From Erpobdella octoculata (lineage: Eukaryota; Annelida; Clitellata; Hirudinida; Erpobdellidae): 64,000 bases of DNA. Location: assembly GCA_963978895.1 (NCBI GenBank), contig OZ022238.1, positions 33,533,093 through 33,597,092 on the forward strand, given 5' to 3'. The notes beneath the pieces are model-generated. The model searched no databases, had not been told where the DNA came from, and saw nothing but the letters and a program-made list of their open reading frames with translations. The stretch's first letter is position 1, and each line of letters begins with the position of its first letter. The position numbers and the translations under genes are program-made. Below, piece by piece: positions 50,946-64,000 of this stretch.

Positions 50946-51605
50946 ATCTGTGCAATGATATACTTGATATATAATATAATCTTCTATTTAGATTGTTTAG
51001 AAACTGATGACAAGTTTTATGTTACACACGAATGGATGTGTAATAACTTAAAATGAAAAGCTAAACTAAATAGTACATTTTATTATAATGTGGTTTGATC
51101 TTTGTCAAGACAAATATTTAAATCCGATTTTATTTTATTGATTTCTTGGCATTTGATACAGATGTGAAAGTTTTTATCAAAAATAAAATAAGCAAGTTAT
51201 TGTATTGTGGACTATAACGGTTTTTTAAATCAGTAATTAAATTTGGACAAGTTGATTCAGTGCTGTCAACCCAGTGGTGTGCCATGCACGCATCAAAAAT
51301 CAAAATTGTGGATAACAACAAGCATTACTGTTATTTGACAAAATTGCCTGTGAAAATTGTAAATTTTTGTTATTACGAGCAATAATATTGCAACTCTTAA
51401 AAAATCACATAATAGAATATTCAAAATTGGATTATATTTTGTGCCAAATGCTACAAAATGCTTTGGCGAAATTCCTTATTGTGAGGGGCTTCGCACCTTC
51501 GGTACTTGCGCCTAGGCTTCTTCGGTGCCCTCGTTCGTCAGTAGCCCCCTACTACTTTTCAGAGCCCCCCACTTACTAAATCCTGCCTACGGACCTGGTT
51601 TGCAT

Positions 51606-52980
51606 CACAGATTGATAAAATCTATGAACCTCATCAAACGAGATGCAAAACCCCATACATGCTAGTTCTTTCACCAGTTCCGCAGAGCCATGCTTTCTAT
51701 GAATTTAAACACCTAGGCCAACAAAATGGGCATCATGCACGATCTGGATCGTGTAGCATTTATAATTGCTTGAGCAATACTAGCCTGCTTTCTTTGATTA
51801 TGAATAAGCTGCCCAAGAAGTAATTTCAGAAATGGGAGAAAAACAGCCTCTCCGACAAACCCATTGCGATGAAAATCTGGATAAAAATCCATTTCTCGCA
51901 GTTGTGCAGCTTGGGATACGATTCTATCTGATTTTTCATCACTGTTTTCATCTCTCTCATCATATCACTTATTACTTAAGATATGGTTAACAAAATTTTT
52001 AAAGCATAGTACATTTTCTGTCTCACACCTTTGCAAAAAAGATATGGCCACCATAGCGATCATACAAATAGTTTTTGATGGATTTAAATCTATACCCGTT
52101 ACAAATTTTATAACCCCACGAAAGCATCAAAGATCGCTGGTCATCAAGTATGTACATTAGTTCATTAGCAATCATCGTCTCCATATGTTCACACAATCGA
52201 TCAAATGCCATTTAGGCTACTTCGTTAGCAGGTCGACCACGTGATATTTCACCAACAATTTTTGCTCGACCATTCACAAAACGAGAATTACATGCTCTAT
52301 GATAAACTGCTTCTTCACCAGGCAGGTCTATGCAACTTTCCAATCTAGCCTTGACCTCCATCGCTTATATATAATAACATCGTGTGAAACATGCTTCGGT
52401 CAACTTATCGCCTATACCAAAAGTTGCAACCTTTCGCTTTCCCCCTCCACACATTGATACAGGTTGTCCACAAATAATGCACATTTCTTTCCAATGAAAA
52501 GCAAGTTCTTGAGAATGCAATGTTCTTTTGCTAGAGCTAGCATTAGCATTGCCATGCAATGATGACGATGATGCACGTTTAGTGATCCTATTAAGAGCAG
52601 TGTGACATGCATTATGAGCAAAATGCTTAGCATTTGGATTAGCATCTATATAGGCCAAAATATCACTTTTCCCTTTCAATTCACAGTTGCGACGGATTTT
52701 TCCCAGTCCATCAGCAGTTAAAAAGTGCAACTTGTCTTTTGATCCAGCTTTACTTAAATCACCATTGCAAATTAAACACACAATGCCTTTGTATGGCCAA
52801 ATATAATATACTAATATAATATTCTAATATACTATGCTGTTCATTAACAATTGCATTTTCTGTTGTAACTTCCTCATCACGATCTACAATCATTTCAATC
52901 TCTGGATCTGACTTTACAGTATGCTTGTGTGAAATTTTTGTTGTATGTTTTGATAATGAACAATATTCGATAAATGACAA
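51606..52980 (-). pseudogene. Multicopy gene family of unknown function, N-terminal part, broken
   Basis: Minus-strand pieces in order: 52980-52759; 52781-52365 (MCLICNGDLSKAGSKDKLHF, then GLGKIRRNCELKGKSDILAY, CHTALNRI, MCIICGQP); a conserved-looking stretch at about 52360-52215 (AVYHRACNSRF, GRP); 52211-52023 (AFDRLCEHMET, YLYDRYGGHIFFAKV). Two CxxC pairs suggest zinc binding. I recognise it as a dispersed invertebrate family but know no established function. Stops separate the pieces at about 52370 and 52213. The hAT insertion at 47802-51597 separates it from the Cys-rich 3' end. Confidence 0.5.
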
Positions 52981-53854
52981 AACTGATTATGTGTTATACT
53001 GAGCTCAAGTTATTAAGGAAAAAAAGTTAACACCAGTGACTGCTAAACCATAATTTGCCTAAAAATTATTTTACACCGAAAACACTTGCACTCATTCAAT
53101 CTAATCTAATTCTAATCATTTTCTCATTCAATGTTTCCTTCAAGTCATTCAAGTGCTTGATTACAAAATACATATGAAAATAATGAGTATATACTTCTCA
53201 AATTTGCATGTCATTAAAAACCAACAACTAATCAACTTATTTTGCTTACAATTTTAATATGAAACCCTTGTCGCAACATAATTACAAGTTCCGTATGTGA
53301 TGAGATTCAGATCAGCCGGTCAACTTATCGCTCACCTGTTGTAAGCTATCAAACTCGCTCCGAAATCTTATTTAAACAAGGTTTTTACAAGCTGTTGACG
53401 GTGGATTCGGATTAAAAACTATATTATCTAACTTTTGAATATCTTAAATTGCTTGCAACGTTTTTTCCACCTTTCAAGATAATTTTTATCCAACAACCCG
53501 ACTATGTGCTGCATTAAGGTTATAAGTGAATTAAAAATGAACAAAATATTTTAGCCTATATAAGAAATTTTTTTACAGAAACATGTAAAGTAACTTAAAT
53601 TAAAAAATATCTTTTAAAAAATATCTTTAAAAGATATTTTTAGAATTTGACATAAAACGCCGTTTACAATATTGGACCATTCTATTTCGCTCCGTTTAAA
53701 AATTTACCAAACATTTCCGCTCCGGTAAGAAAAATAATTCCCATAAATAAATTTGAGCTGAACTCGAATATGTAAAAAACATTTTAAAACAATATGAAAA
53801 ACTTGCTGAAATATGCTATCATTAAGTAGACCTTAAACCTTAACAATATTTTAA
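52981..53854. other. No gene seen
   Basis: AT-rich sequence; short self-similar runs only (TATCTTTTAAAAAATATCTT). Confidence 0.45.
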
Positions 53855-54800
53855 CGTTACTACGACGTTACGACCAGTCAGGCTAACATAACAAAAATTA
53901 AAATTGTCCGCCCATTTAATAAAATGTTTTCTTATAGCAACTTTCATGTAGAATTCAAACATCTAATTAGTTTTCAAAAATTTTCTGTCGAAAGTAATAA
54001 TAAACGCCATTTACAGTACTGCTTTCGCTGTCAATCAATCTAAGCGCAAGACTAAAAATTCATTAAAAATTCCATAAACATTTTCACTCAAATTGTAAAC
54101 ATAAATTTGATGGAAAACTTTCAATTAAATTCAATTATTTAAAAACTATTTCAAAATAATAAAAAGAGCTTGGTGAAACATGCTATCAACGAGTTAACCT
54201 TAAAATTATGTTACCGTCACAGCCAATCGCAATCGATTGAAAGCATTACTACAAATGGCGTTTAATATCATTTTCTAATAAGAAAGTGTGAAATTTAATT
54301 AGATATTTGAATTTTACATTGAATTTGCTATAAGAAAACATTTGTTTGAAGAGGCGGACAATTTTAGTTTTTTTTTGTTTAATTTGTTTCTGGTTGGCTG
54401 CGACGGTAACATATTTGTAAGGCCAAGTCGTGGAAGGCATTTTTCACAAAGTTCTAATAAATATTTTAAAATAATTTTTGCACTGTTCAATCCATTTTAT
54501 ATTTATCTATAAGAATTCTATTAGCAGTTTGAGCGGAAATGTAAATTGAATTTTTAATTAATTTATTTTGCCGTGTGCTTAGATCGGTCGTGAGTCAATG
54601 CTTTATTATAAATGGCGTTTAATATCATTTTCTAATAGTAAAGTGTAAAATTTAAGTAGATATTTGAATTTTACATTAAATTTGTTATAAGAAAAATTTT
54701 GTTTGAAAGGGCGGACAATTTTAGTTTTTTTTTGTTTAATTTGTTTCTGATTGGCTGTTACGGTAACACATTTGTAAAGTCAACTTGTTTAAGGCATTTT
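53855..54800. repeat. Inverted and direct repeat cluster
   Basis: About 180-bp arms at 53855-54035 and 54230-54415 are inverted relative to each other (AAATTGTCCGCCC ... TTTTCTTATAGCAA against TTGCTATAAGAAAAC ... GGCGGACAATTTTAG). A further direct copy of the right arm lies at 54600-54795. This looks like a foldback/MITE family with no coding capacity. Confidence 0.65.
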
Positions 54801-54949
54801 TCACAAAGTTCTAATAAATAATTTAAAATAATTTTTGAATTGTTCAATCTAGTTTATATTTGTCTATAAGAAAACATTTGTTCAAATCGATTGAAAGCGC
54901 AAGCATCACTATTGACTATTCTCTCTAACTTTGAGATTTCTTTGTTCTA

Positions 54950-55287
54950 GCTTCAATCAGAGCCGTGGCAAGCTATTTTGGCGCCCTGTGCAAGTTACAT
55001 TTTTTGGCGCCCCCTAAAAACTTGAAAGAATAAAACAATTGATAAAACATTTTAATTTTCTATAAAGCAGCAAAAAAATTTATTTAGGTGAATTTGCTGA
55101 GGTAAACGTTGCTCATTTCTGATATCTTCAAGTTTACGTTCATTATTTTGCATCTCCTCAACGATTTCACTTGACTTCAACCAACTTGACATTAAAACTG
55201 CTAAATATTTGTTGTTATGTTGTTTTTCTTGTCGCCTTTTTAAATTTTTTTATTTAACTTCACTCGTCTCTCTGTTTTTTGGTTAGT
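54950..55287. other. Transposon-end-like segment
   Basis: CAGAGCCGTGGCAAGCTATT then TTGGCGCCCTGTGC and TTGGCGCCCCCTAAA resemble a DNA-transposon end, but no partner end was found. No gene seen. Confidence 0.3.
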
Positions 55288-55599
<312 letters not shown>

Positions 55600-55600
55600 T

Positions 55601-55614
55601 TGGCGACCAGGATG
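55601..55614 (+). promoter_or_regulatory. Primer binding site
   Basis: TGGCGACCAGGATG one base after the LTR. TGGCGACC is complementary to a tRNA 3' end of the type ...GGTCGCCA, which would prime minus-strand DNA synthesis. Confidence 0.6.
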
Positions 55615-56901
55615 TCGAAGGACCAAGATTCAAACATAGCACAATTGCTTAAGTTTCTAATGGAAGAGAAACTTGAGAGGGAAGCTCGAGAAAGAGAAGA
55701 AAAGAGAATTGAAAAAGAAGAGAAACTTAAGAGGGAAGCTCGAGAAAAAGAAGAAAAGAGAATTGAAAAAGAAGAGAAACTTAAGAGGGAAGCTCGAGAA
55801 AAAGAAGAAAAGAGAATTGAAAAAGAAGGAACTGAAAAAAAATTTCTTTAGTTAATCTCAATGATGCAGGACAATAGAACCGTCAAAGTAAGACCAGACC
55901 TCTACAAACGAATTGAGCAATTTGTTTACGATCCAGATCAAGGCCTTACATTCACTGATTGGATTGGGCGATTTGAAGAAGCTGTTCAGTTAGTCGGAGG
56001 CGAATCAATGAGCTATTCAGAAAAAAAAGCAACTCTGACTGGGAAGCTTCAACAAAACGAATACACACTACTTAAGGGTAGTATATTGCCGAGTACAATC
56101 GAGAATCTAAACTATGAAGAGACAAAAGGTTGGTTAGAAAAACTGTTTGGCAATAAAAAAAGCATTCATCAAAGACGGTTTGATTTTGAAAACGTCCAAA
56201 TAAGGGACTCAGAGACTTTCAGGGCATTCGGCACAAGGATGAACAGGCTGTGCAACGAAGCACAATGGGAAAATTTTACAAAAGAAGCCAGTATGTGCTT
56301 ACATTTTATATGGGGATTGAAGGATCCGAAATATTTAAACATTAAGCACAAATTACTGCTCAGGGTAGAACAAGAGTGCTCACTGGAAGAACTTATTGAA
56401 GAATGTGAAAAGATAAAACTGTTACATACAGAACAAATGATGATTTCAGAAACCTTAGTTAATAAGGTTAATCACTATTCAGAGAAATCACCTAAAAAAT
56501 CTTCCAGCCAAGAAATCAGGGGTTCATCCGTAAACAAAAATGTTTGTTTTTGCTGTGGAAAACCGGGACATTTTGCTGCCAACTGCAGAACTGATGATAG
56601 AAGTCCCAAAAGATTTTTCAGTAGAAAGAGAAGTCCAAGCTTAAGGAGGAGTCCAAGTTCGTCGTATAGGCGACACGAAATACGGCAAGTCAAAACAATT
56701 CCCAGCAAGCAAACAGTTATAGCAGCCAATAGAAGATACACCACTGTGAAATTTGGTGATGTCGAAATTAGGTTGCAACTGGACTCCGGAGCCGATGTCA
56801 CAATCATCAGTACAAAAACTTGGGTGAAGATTGGTTCACCACGGCTAGATAAGGCAAAACAAAAATTGTTGCTGCAAACGGTACTGAAATTCAAGTACTA
56901 G
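55612..56901 (+). pseudogene. Gypsy gag and protease region with in-frame TAG and a frameshift
   Basis: The frame starts at ATG 55612 with a helical Lys/Glu leader built of about three 54-bp repeats (KLKREAREKEEKRIEKEE). It meets TAG at 55849-55851 and continues in the same frame from 55861. Gag follows (FVYDPDQGLTFTDWIGRFEE, RRFDFENVQI), then a zinc knuckle CFCCGKPGHFAANC near 56550, a basic Arg/Ser-rich stretch, and the retropepsin motif LQLDSGADVTII near 56776. The frame is lost in an A-rich run at about 56870, and the rest of the protease continues in another frame. Because of the TAG and the shift, no full Gag-Pol can be made without recoding. Confidence 0.8.
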
Positions 56902-59900
56902 GTGAATTTCAAACCAAATTTTCGTGCGCAGGATTCACAGGCAATGGACGCTGTTTTGTGGCCAAAAATACGACACAGCTTCTAGGAATTGAATGGATGG
57001 ATCAACTTCCACCAATGATAAAAGCGTTTGATGCAATCTGTTGTTCTGTTGCAGAAAAACCTTCGCAGGAAGAAGCCAGTTTAGCTGTTCGTTTACAAAC
57101 AGAGTTTCCAAATGTTTTCAAGGAAGAATTGGGCCATTGCAGTAAAAAGAAGGCAAGATTGCTCCTTAAGTCAGAGTCTTAGCCAAAATTTTGCAGACCA
57201 CGAAAAATACCTTTTGCTTACGAAGAAATAACCATTAGGGAACTTGAAAGACTAGTCAATGTAGGAGTTTTTAAAAGAGTTGAATACAGTCACTGGGCGG
57301 CACCGATTGTGGTTGTTCCAAAGAAAAGCGGAACGGTGCGCATCTGTGCTGATTTTAAAACAGGCCTTAACGACGCGCCAACATCCACTTCCAACACCGG
57401 ATGAAATTTTTTCAAAATTAAACCAAGGAGCTTGGTTTACTCAAGTAGATTTTGCTGATGCATATCTACAGTTGGAAATGGATGAATCGTCAAAAGAGCT
57501 CGTTACGATCAACATTCCTAAAGGTCTATATCAGTACCAGAGACTTCTCTTTGGAGTAAAAAGTGCACCAGGTATTTTCCAGGAAACAATGGATAATTTA
57601 ACTTAAGGGTTAAAAGGTTGTGCGGCTTACCTGGACGATGTAATTGTGACCGGCACTACATTGGAAGAACACAATATGAATGTTCTTGAACTATTCAAAC
57701 GGATTTCAGATTTTGGTTTTAGAGTCAAGATAGACAAGTGCTCTTTTGCCAAGAAAGAGATTAAATTTCTAGGTCATATTATCAGCAAAGAAGGCCGAAA
57801 ACCAGACCCAGAAAAGATAACAGCAATTGTAGAAATGCCCCCACCAAATGACATGAAACAGTTAAAATCGTTTTTGGGCATGGTTAGTTACTATTCTGTT
57901 TTTGTACCAAAGATGAGACAAATGAGAGGCCCACTAGATGAATTGGAAAAAATGAGAAATTTGAATGGTTAAGAGTACACCAGGAATCTTTCACAAGCCT
58001 TAAGAAGGTGTTACAATCAAATTTATTGCTGACGCATTATGATCCCAAAAGAGACATCGTAATAGCTGCTGATGCATGTGAATACGGAATTGGAGCAGTG
58101 ATTTCACACCGATTTCGTAATGGAACAGAAAAAGCAGTCGCTCATGCAGGCCGTGCGCTGACCCAAGCAGAAAAAAATTACGGCCAAATAGAAAAAGAAG
58201 CTTTAGCCCTAGTTTTTGCAGTAAGAAAATTCCATAGATTTGTTTATGGAAGGCGGTTTACGCTTTTGACCGATCACAAGCCTCTCTTGTCAGTATTTGG
58301 TTCAAAAAAAGGAATATCTGCACACGCTGCAAACAGACTACAGAGATGGGAACTGATACTTTTAGCTTATGATTTTGAGATCGAATATCGACGAACAGCA
58401 AATTTTGGTCAAGCTGATGCCTTATCAAGACTCATTGATTCTAAAAAAACAACAGGAAATGAGGATTTGATAATAGCAGGTGTAAACGAAGACATCACAA
58501 TGATACAAGAGGTTACGATGAGACAATTACCTGTTAGTAAGAAAGATATTCAAATTATGACAGAAGAAGAGTTAAGTGAGATCATTAAAAAAGGATTTTG
58601 GCCAAAAGTTAAACCTGGATCAACTGGAATGCATTCCAAAGTAAAGCAACTGATTTGAGTTTACATGATGGCGTTCTATTTATGGGTGTAAGAGCAGTAA
58701 TTCCAAAAAAACTGCAACAGCGTATATTGAGGATGCTACATCAGGGTCATCCAGTAATTACGAGAATGAAAATGCTGGCCAGACAGTCAGTGTATTGGCA
58801 TGGAATCGATAGAGATATTGAAAGTATGGTGAAAACCTGTGATCCATGTCAAAAAGCAGCTAAAATGCCTATAAAAAACACGTTGTCACCATGGCCTGAA
58901 CCATCACAGGCCTGGGAGAGAATTCACATTGATTTTGCGGGACCAATGGAGAATTCAATGTTTCTGGTTGTTGTGGACGCATATTCAAAATGGTCAGAAA
59001 TAATACAAATGAGTGCGGCTACCTCATCAACGACAATTCGCGAGCTGAACAGAATTTTTGCTCGGTATGGATTTCCCAAGACATTGGTATCAGATAACGG
59101 AACACAATTTACTTCTATGAAATTTGAAAGATTTTGTCAGTCAATATTTATCAGTCATATCCGAATACCTCCTTTTCATCCACAAAATAATGGTCAAGCA
59201 GAAAGATTTGTTGATACTTTCAAAAGAACCATACAAAAGCTAAAAGGTGAAGGAATTACCGAGGAATTGGTGATAAAGTTTTTGTTGTGTTATAGATCTA
59301 CACCATGCCCATCTAGTCCACATCAAAAATCTCCCGCAGAAAATTTTTTGGGGAGACAAATTAGAACACCACTATCAGACTTACAACTAAGTACTAAAAA
59401 AGACGAAAAGCATTCAGAAAAAAAGTCTTGCATGAAGATACAGTTTGACAAAAGGAATGGGGCAAGACCGAGAGTTTTTAAAGAACAAGATGCGGTGTAC
59501 GCTAGAGATTATAAAAATCCAAACCATCCCAGATGGATACCAGGGAAGATTTTAAAAAGAATTGGAAAAACGGTTTACGAAGTCGAGATTGACAGAAGGA
59601 TTACAAAAAGGCATACAAATCAATTAAGACCAAGGAATTGGGATTGGGCACTTAAAGAAATGTTTGAGACATTCGACATGCCAGTGCCCCTTCAAGATAA
59701 AAGTGATGGAGAGAAAGCCCCGGTAAGAATTGTGTTCCCAGAAGAGGAAGAGATGTTGGAACCAGACATAAACGCAACCCCTCGGGTTACGGAGAATGAG
59801 GATGGAGAGAATAGACAAGGAGACCATGTTCCGAGCCATATAGATAATGAAGCCAATCCGGAGGAATTGTCACACATTCCAACAGGAATAGAACCGGAGG

Positions 59901-59977
59901 CAAAACCTAAACGTTATTGCAACCCTCCAAAACGGATAGTACTGGACCCCAGTAGGAAATCATATGATTTTCTATAA
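56902..59977 (+). pseudogene. Gypsy pol: protease end, RT, RNase H, integrase, with several breaks
   Basis: Domains in order: protease tail (to 57182, TAG 57180-57182); RT with WFTQVDFADAYLQLEM (about 57430-57480) and AAYLDDVIV with the catalytic DD (57625); RNase H (IAADACEYGIGAV at 58061, ending RRTANFGQADALSRL at 58390-58435); integrase finger (ending CDPCQKA) and core (HIDFAGP, SDNGTQF, NNGQAERF) at 58655-59977. Breaks: TAG 57180, a shift near 57365, TAA 57604-57606, a shift near 57955, and a stop near 58658. The integrase frame is 440 residues and intact. It belongs to the same family as the scrap at 2.1 kb. Confidence 0.85.
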
Positions 59978-59988
59978 AGAGGGGGAGG
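59976..59988 (+). promoter_or_regulatory. Polypurine tract
   Basis: AAAGAGGGGGAGG immediately before the 3' LTR, the plus-strand primer site. Confidence 0.8.
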
Positions 59989-60362
<374 letters not shown>

Positions 60363-60440
60363 TTAGTTAGTTTGTCTGTGGTGATCAAATCTTAGAGAGC
60401 GTGGAAAAAAGAGGAGAGAGAGAGGAGCGAGAGTGAATAA

Positions 60441-61479
<1,039 letters not shown>

Positions 61480-61480
<1 letters not shown>

Positions 61481-62610
61481 AACATTTAAAAAGAGGAACA
61501 AGTACTGTAATGACATAGAAATGCAGAGAAACCATAATTGAAACTTGCCACAAAAGAACTGATGCAATTAGGATCAGGAAACTTTGCTGAATCAGCCGTA
61601 CCTCGATTGTCACGTGTCAAATCCAGTTGTATTATGAAAAACCGAGGTATTCCTATATTGGGATACACATTCCCCGACAATTCATCATTATCATTTTTGC
61701 GTTTCAAGCCCAGCTCTCACTTAAATGTTGTTTCTGTGTTGCCTCCTTCTTTAAACTTGGAACTTGCCTGGAAAATTGGTATCTTGTGCTTAGATGAAGA
61801 TCAGCTAAGGCCAAATTGATCGGCTTTATGGAACATGCTTGTAAACCTGACAGAGATTTCAGATCATCATCAAATCAATAATCAATAATCGGAAGCATCA
61901 TAATGTTTATTAGGATGCTTCCAATTATTGATTTGAACCCTAATGACATGTCTTGCATTTATTCGACTTAATCGTTTGTAGAACGCCAGGCTCAAAAGCT
62001 CAACATTCCAACGGCTTGTGTAACTCGACCAGCCGCTGTGGTTAAAGGCTGTTGTTATTGTGCATTTTTTCAAAATGAACATAGTATGTTGTCTGGGTGG
62101 GTTTCATGTTTGATTAATTATTTGGACAGGATTGGTCATGTCATGGCTGGCTCAGGTTTAACAGAAGCGCCGCAGTGCCGTTATGGACCCATAGCTATAA
62201 CTCACATGATGACAGGGAAGGCAGTGGCTAGGGCACAACGATGTCACTTTTTAGTAAAGTCAGTTTTGTTCGCATTGCTACTGGAATCGATATTAAAATG
62301 AAGTTTTTGACTGTTCATGATTTTGATGATCTGAAGAATCTCTACAAAGAAATATTCAATTTTAAAGTTATACTCAAGGAAGAATATTTGCCACTCTGCA
62401 CTCAGAAACTCAATTAGGCAATTTCTCTGTTTCAAATGTTAAGAAATAATCGAACAGTAAGATTATGGTTAAAATATATCGACAATGTCAATATCTTGAG
62501 ATCTTTTATTACTGCCGAGAGAACATTGCATTGGAACTTGCATCAAATATTTCCTACACAAATGCTGAATCTCTTTGCAGCATCTGCACACAATAATTAG
62601 GGCGGGAAAT
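61480..62610 (+). pseudogene. Multicopy gene family of unknown function, second copy, broken
   Basis: Plus-strand pieces in shifting frames: LPIIDLNPNDMSCIYST and QAQKLNIPTACVT (61915-62030), IGHVMAGSGLTEAPQCRYGP then ITHMMTGKAVARAQRCHFL (62130-62255), and RTVRLWLKYIDNVNILRSFI then AERTLHWNLHQ and LNLFAASAHN (62455-62600). I recognise the phrases as the central and C-terminal parts of the same kind of family whose N-terminal part lies at 51.6-53.0 kb. Function unknown. Several stops (for example after CIYST and before AISLF) show it is dead. Confidence 0.5.
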
Positions 62611-62754
62611 AAAATATTTTTGTCGTTTTATTCTATGTTGAAATTAGAAATTATTTATAGATGTATATGCATGTTTTTTAATATGTGTATATTAAATAGT
62701 ATGTAACAAGCAATTTTCATATTATTCTTACATTTTTTTGCACATTTGAGTTAA

Positions 62755-63075
62755 AAACGGCATAATAAATCAGTTTATTTGTATCTGTATATAATGTTGC
62801 AGGACAAATTTTAACTTATGTATATTTTGCAATAGGTAAAAATAGAGTTTTCATTTTTAGGTTGAGTTATTTTTATTCAAATGGATTTTAAGAGCTGATA
62901 TATTTTATATTTTAATCAAAAACGGCACAATAAATCAGTTTATTTGTTTTGTATTTAATTTTTTTATTTTCAATGATAATTTTTAATGTTTGTATATCAT
63001 GCAATAAATAACAATAAAACATTCAACTTAAACTTTAGTTATTTTCATTTAATTGGATTAAAAGAGCTGGCATAT
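62755..63075. repeat. Direct repeat, about 180-bp period, two copies
   Basis: AAAACGGCATAATAAATCAG TTTATTTG ... GCAATA ... TTATTTTTATTCAAATGGAT ... AAGAGCTGATAT recurs with changes from about 62930. Confidence 0.65.
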
Positions 63076-63266
63076 TGAATTATTTTACCGATTTTAAGAC
63101 CGATTTTGAAAATCGTCTGTAATTTTTTTTTTACGATGAGCTGGAAGGATGGATTTTTAACTAATTGTTGCTAACACATATACCAACAAAACAAAATATC
63201 TAATTGCTTTGCTTCCAATTTTGCCTACCTTTTTTTTAATTCAGTTGGACTAGAAACGTATATTGA

Positions 63267-63655
63267 AACGCGTCGTGGGTGGGTAAAATGCAGACCGCGG
63301 ACTTATATTTAAATAAATGTTAACGAAAAATTTAGAATTTTTGTTATTTTGTTTATTATTTATAATTACAACTAAAATTCAACCAAATACGTTATATACT
63401 GAATCCTGGTTATTTATTAAGCCGAATAGCTTTGGTTGCTAAGGTGACGAGTTTTTTTCATTATATAAATTAAATGTTAACGAAAAATTTTAAAAATGTT
63501 ATATTTTATTTATTAAAAATTTAATATAAATGCATATTCACAACTAAAATTCAACCGAATACGTTATTTACTGAATCTTGGTTATTTTTTCAATAGTTAA
63601 ATAGTTTCGGTTGCTAAGGTGACGAATTTTTTTCATGTATGAAACGCGTCGGGGG
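63267..63655. repeat. Direct repeat, about 175-bp period, two copies
   Basis: ATGTTAACGAAAAATTT ... ACAACTAAAATTCAACC ... GGTTGCTAAGGTGACGA occurs twice, bracketed by GAAACGCGTCG at 63267 and 63641. Confidence 0.65.
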
Positions 63656-63689
63656 TGCGTAATAAAATTCAAATGAGTAATTGCGTAAT

Positions 63690-63870
63690 AAAATTCAAAT
63701 GTAGTTTACGTAACAACGTTTAAAGGCTTCAAGCAAGTTTTAGCCAGTTTTAGCAAATCTTTATGGGCTAAAAGAAGTTAGGAAAGAATTAAAAAGAGAA
63801 AATGAGCGCAAGCGAGAACGGGAATTGGAGAGCAAGCGTGAGTGAGAACGGGAGAGCAAGCGACTGAATT
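63690..63870 (+). mobile_element. Helitron fragment
   Basis: TTTACGTAACAACGTTTAAAG ... GGCTAAAAGAAGTTAGGAAAG and a short GCGAGAACGGGA array, matching (inverted) 46.54-46.66 kb. The remainder to 64000 is AT-rich with nothing recognised. Confidence 0.6.
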
Positions 63871-64000
63871 ATCGAGATATAAACGGCTCAACTCAAAAGC
63901 TTTTTTTTAATTTATTTTTTATCTTTACTTGTTCTATTCTGAACACCTGAAAGTTTTTTACTACCTGATGCGGACGACATTTTAACTTTCTGATCTGAAA

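Noticed and set aside
55849..57606. Reassigned stop codons (TAA/TAG read as Gln)
   Set aside because: Stops in decayed elements are mixed with frameshifts, while intact elements (18.5, 22.4, 42 kb) use ordinary CAA/CAG and have no internal TAA/TAG.

Overview
The window is eukaryotic, animal-type DNA made almost entirely of transposable elements. It contains LINEs of two kinds, Ty3/gypsy LTR elements, hAT DNA transposons, Helitrons, MITEs and tRNA-derived SINEs, set among very long (TA)n and (CATA)n microsatellites. There is no operon structure, and no rRNA or functional tRNA gene was seen. The mixture fits an AT-rich invertebrate genome such as a mollusc, cnidarian or flatworm; I cannot name the species. 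Intact reading frames use the standard code.

Layout. 1-4.3 kb: a LINE running off the left edge (ORF1 decayed, ORF2 endonuclease intact), then a gypsy integrase scrap, a Helitron end and a second, badly decayed LINE. 4.3-13.4 kb: three hAT remnants, a SINE, a minisatellite and Helitron helicase debris. 13.4-18 kb: Helitron ends with an 18-bp GC-rich minisatellite. Between them, at 15.7-17.4 kb, lies the only candidate host gene, with two exons in compatible phase, a TATA-like box and AATAAA.

18.0-30.0 kb is the most interesting part. Five copies of one restriction-like-endonuclease (R2-type) non-LTR retrotransposon lie head to tail, and copies end in (CATA)n tracts. There are two subfamilies, A (three copies) and B (two). 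Copies A1 and A2 keep long open frames. All five 3' ends carry a four-helix RNA fold whose outer and third stems differ in sequence between A and B but keep their pairing. 30.0-32.3 kb: a CR1/L2-like LINE on the minus strand, bounded on both sides by the same tetranucleotide.

32.3-47 kb: Helitrons with about 156-bp internal tandem repeats, an internally deleted gypsy element (gag and protease joined to the end of RNase H), a hAT remnant, a Harbinger-like MITE inside inverted microsatellites, a gypsy element with intact pol and a 171-bp 3' LTR, and a palindromic MITE. 47.4-53 kb: a multicopy Cys-rich gene of unknown function, split by a hAT element with a perfect 8-bp target duplication, which itself holds two Helitrons. 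55.3-60.4 kb: a structurally complete gypsy element (LTRs, primer site, polypurine tract, 5-bp duplication) whose reading frames are broken. 61.5-62.6 kb: a second copy of the multicopy unknown gene. The rest is AT-rich, with direct and inverted repeats.

Together the pieces show repeated nesting. Helitrons and LINEs sit in or beside (TA)n and (CATA)n tracts, and later elements land in earlier ones. Element boundaries were read by eye from termini and target duplications; family names rest on motif recognition without database searches.
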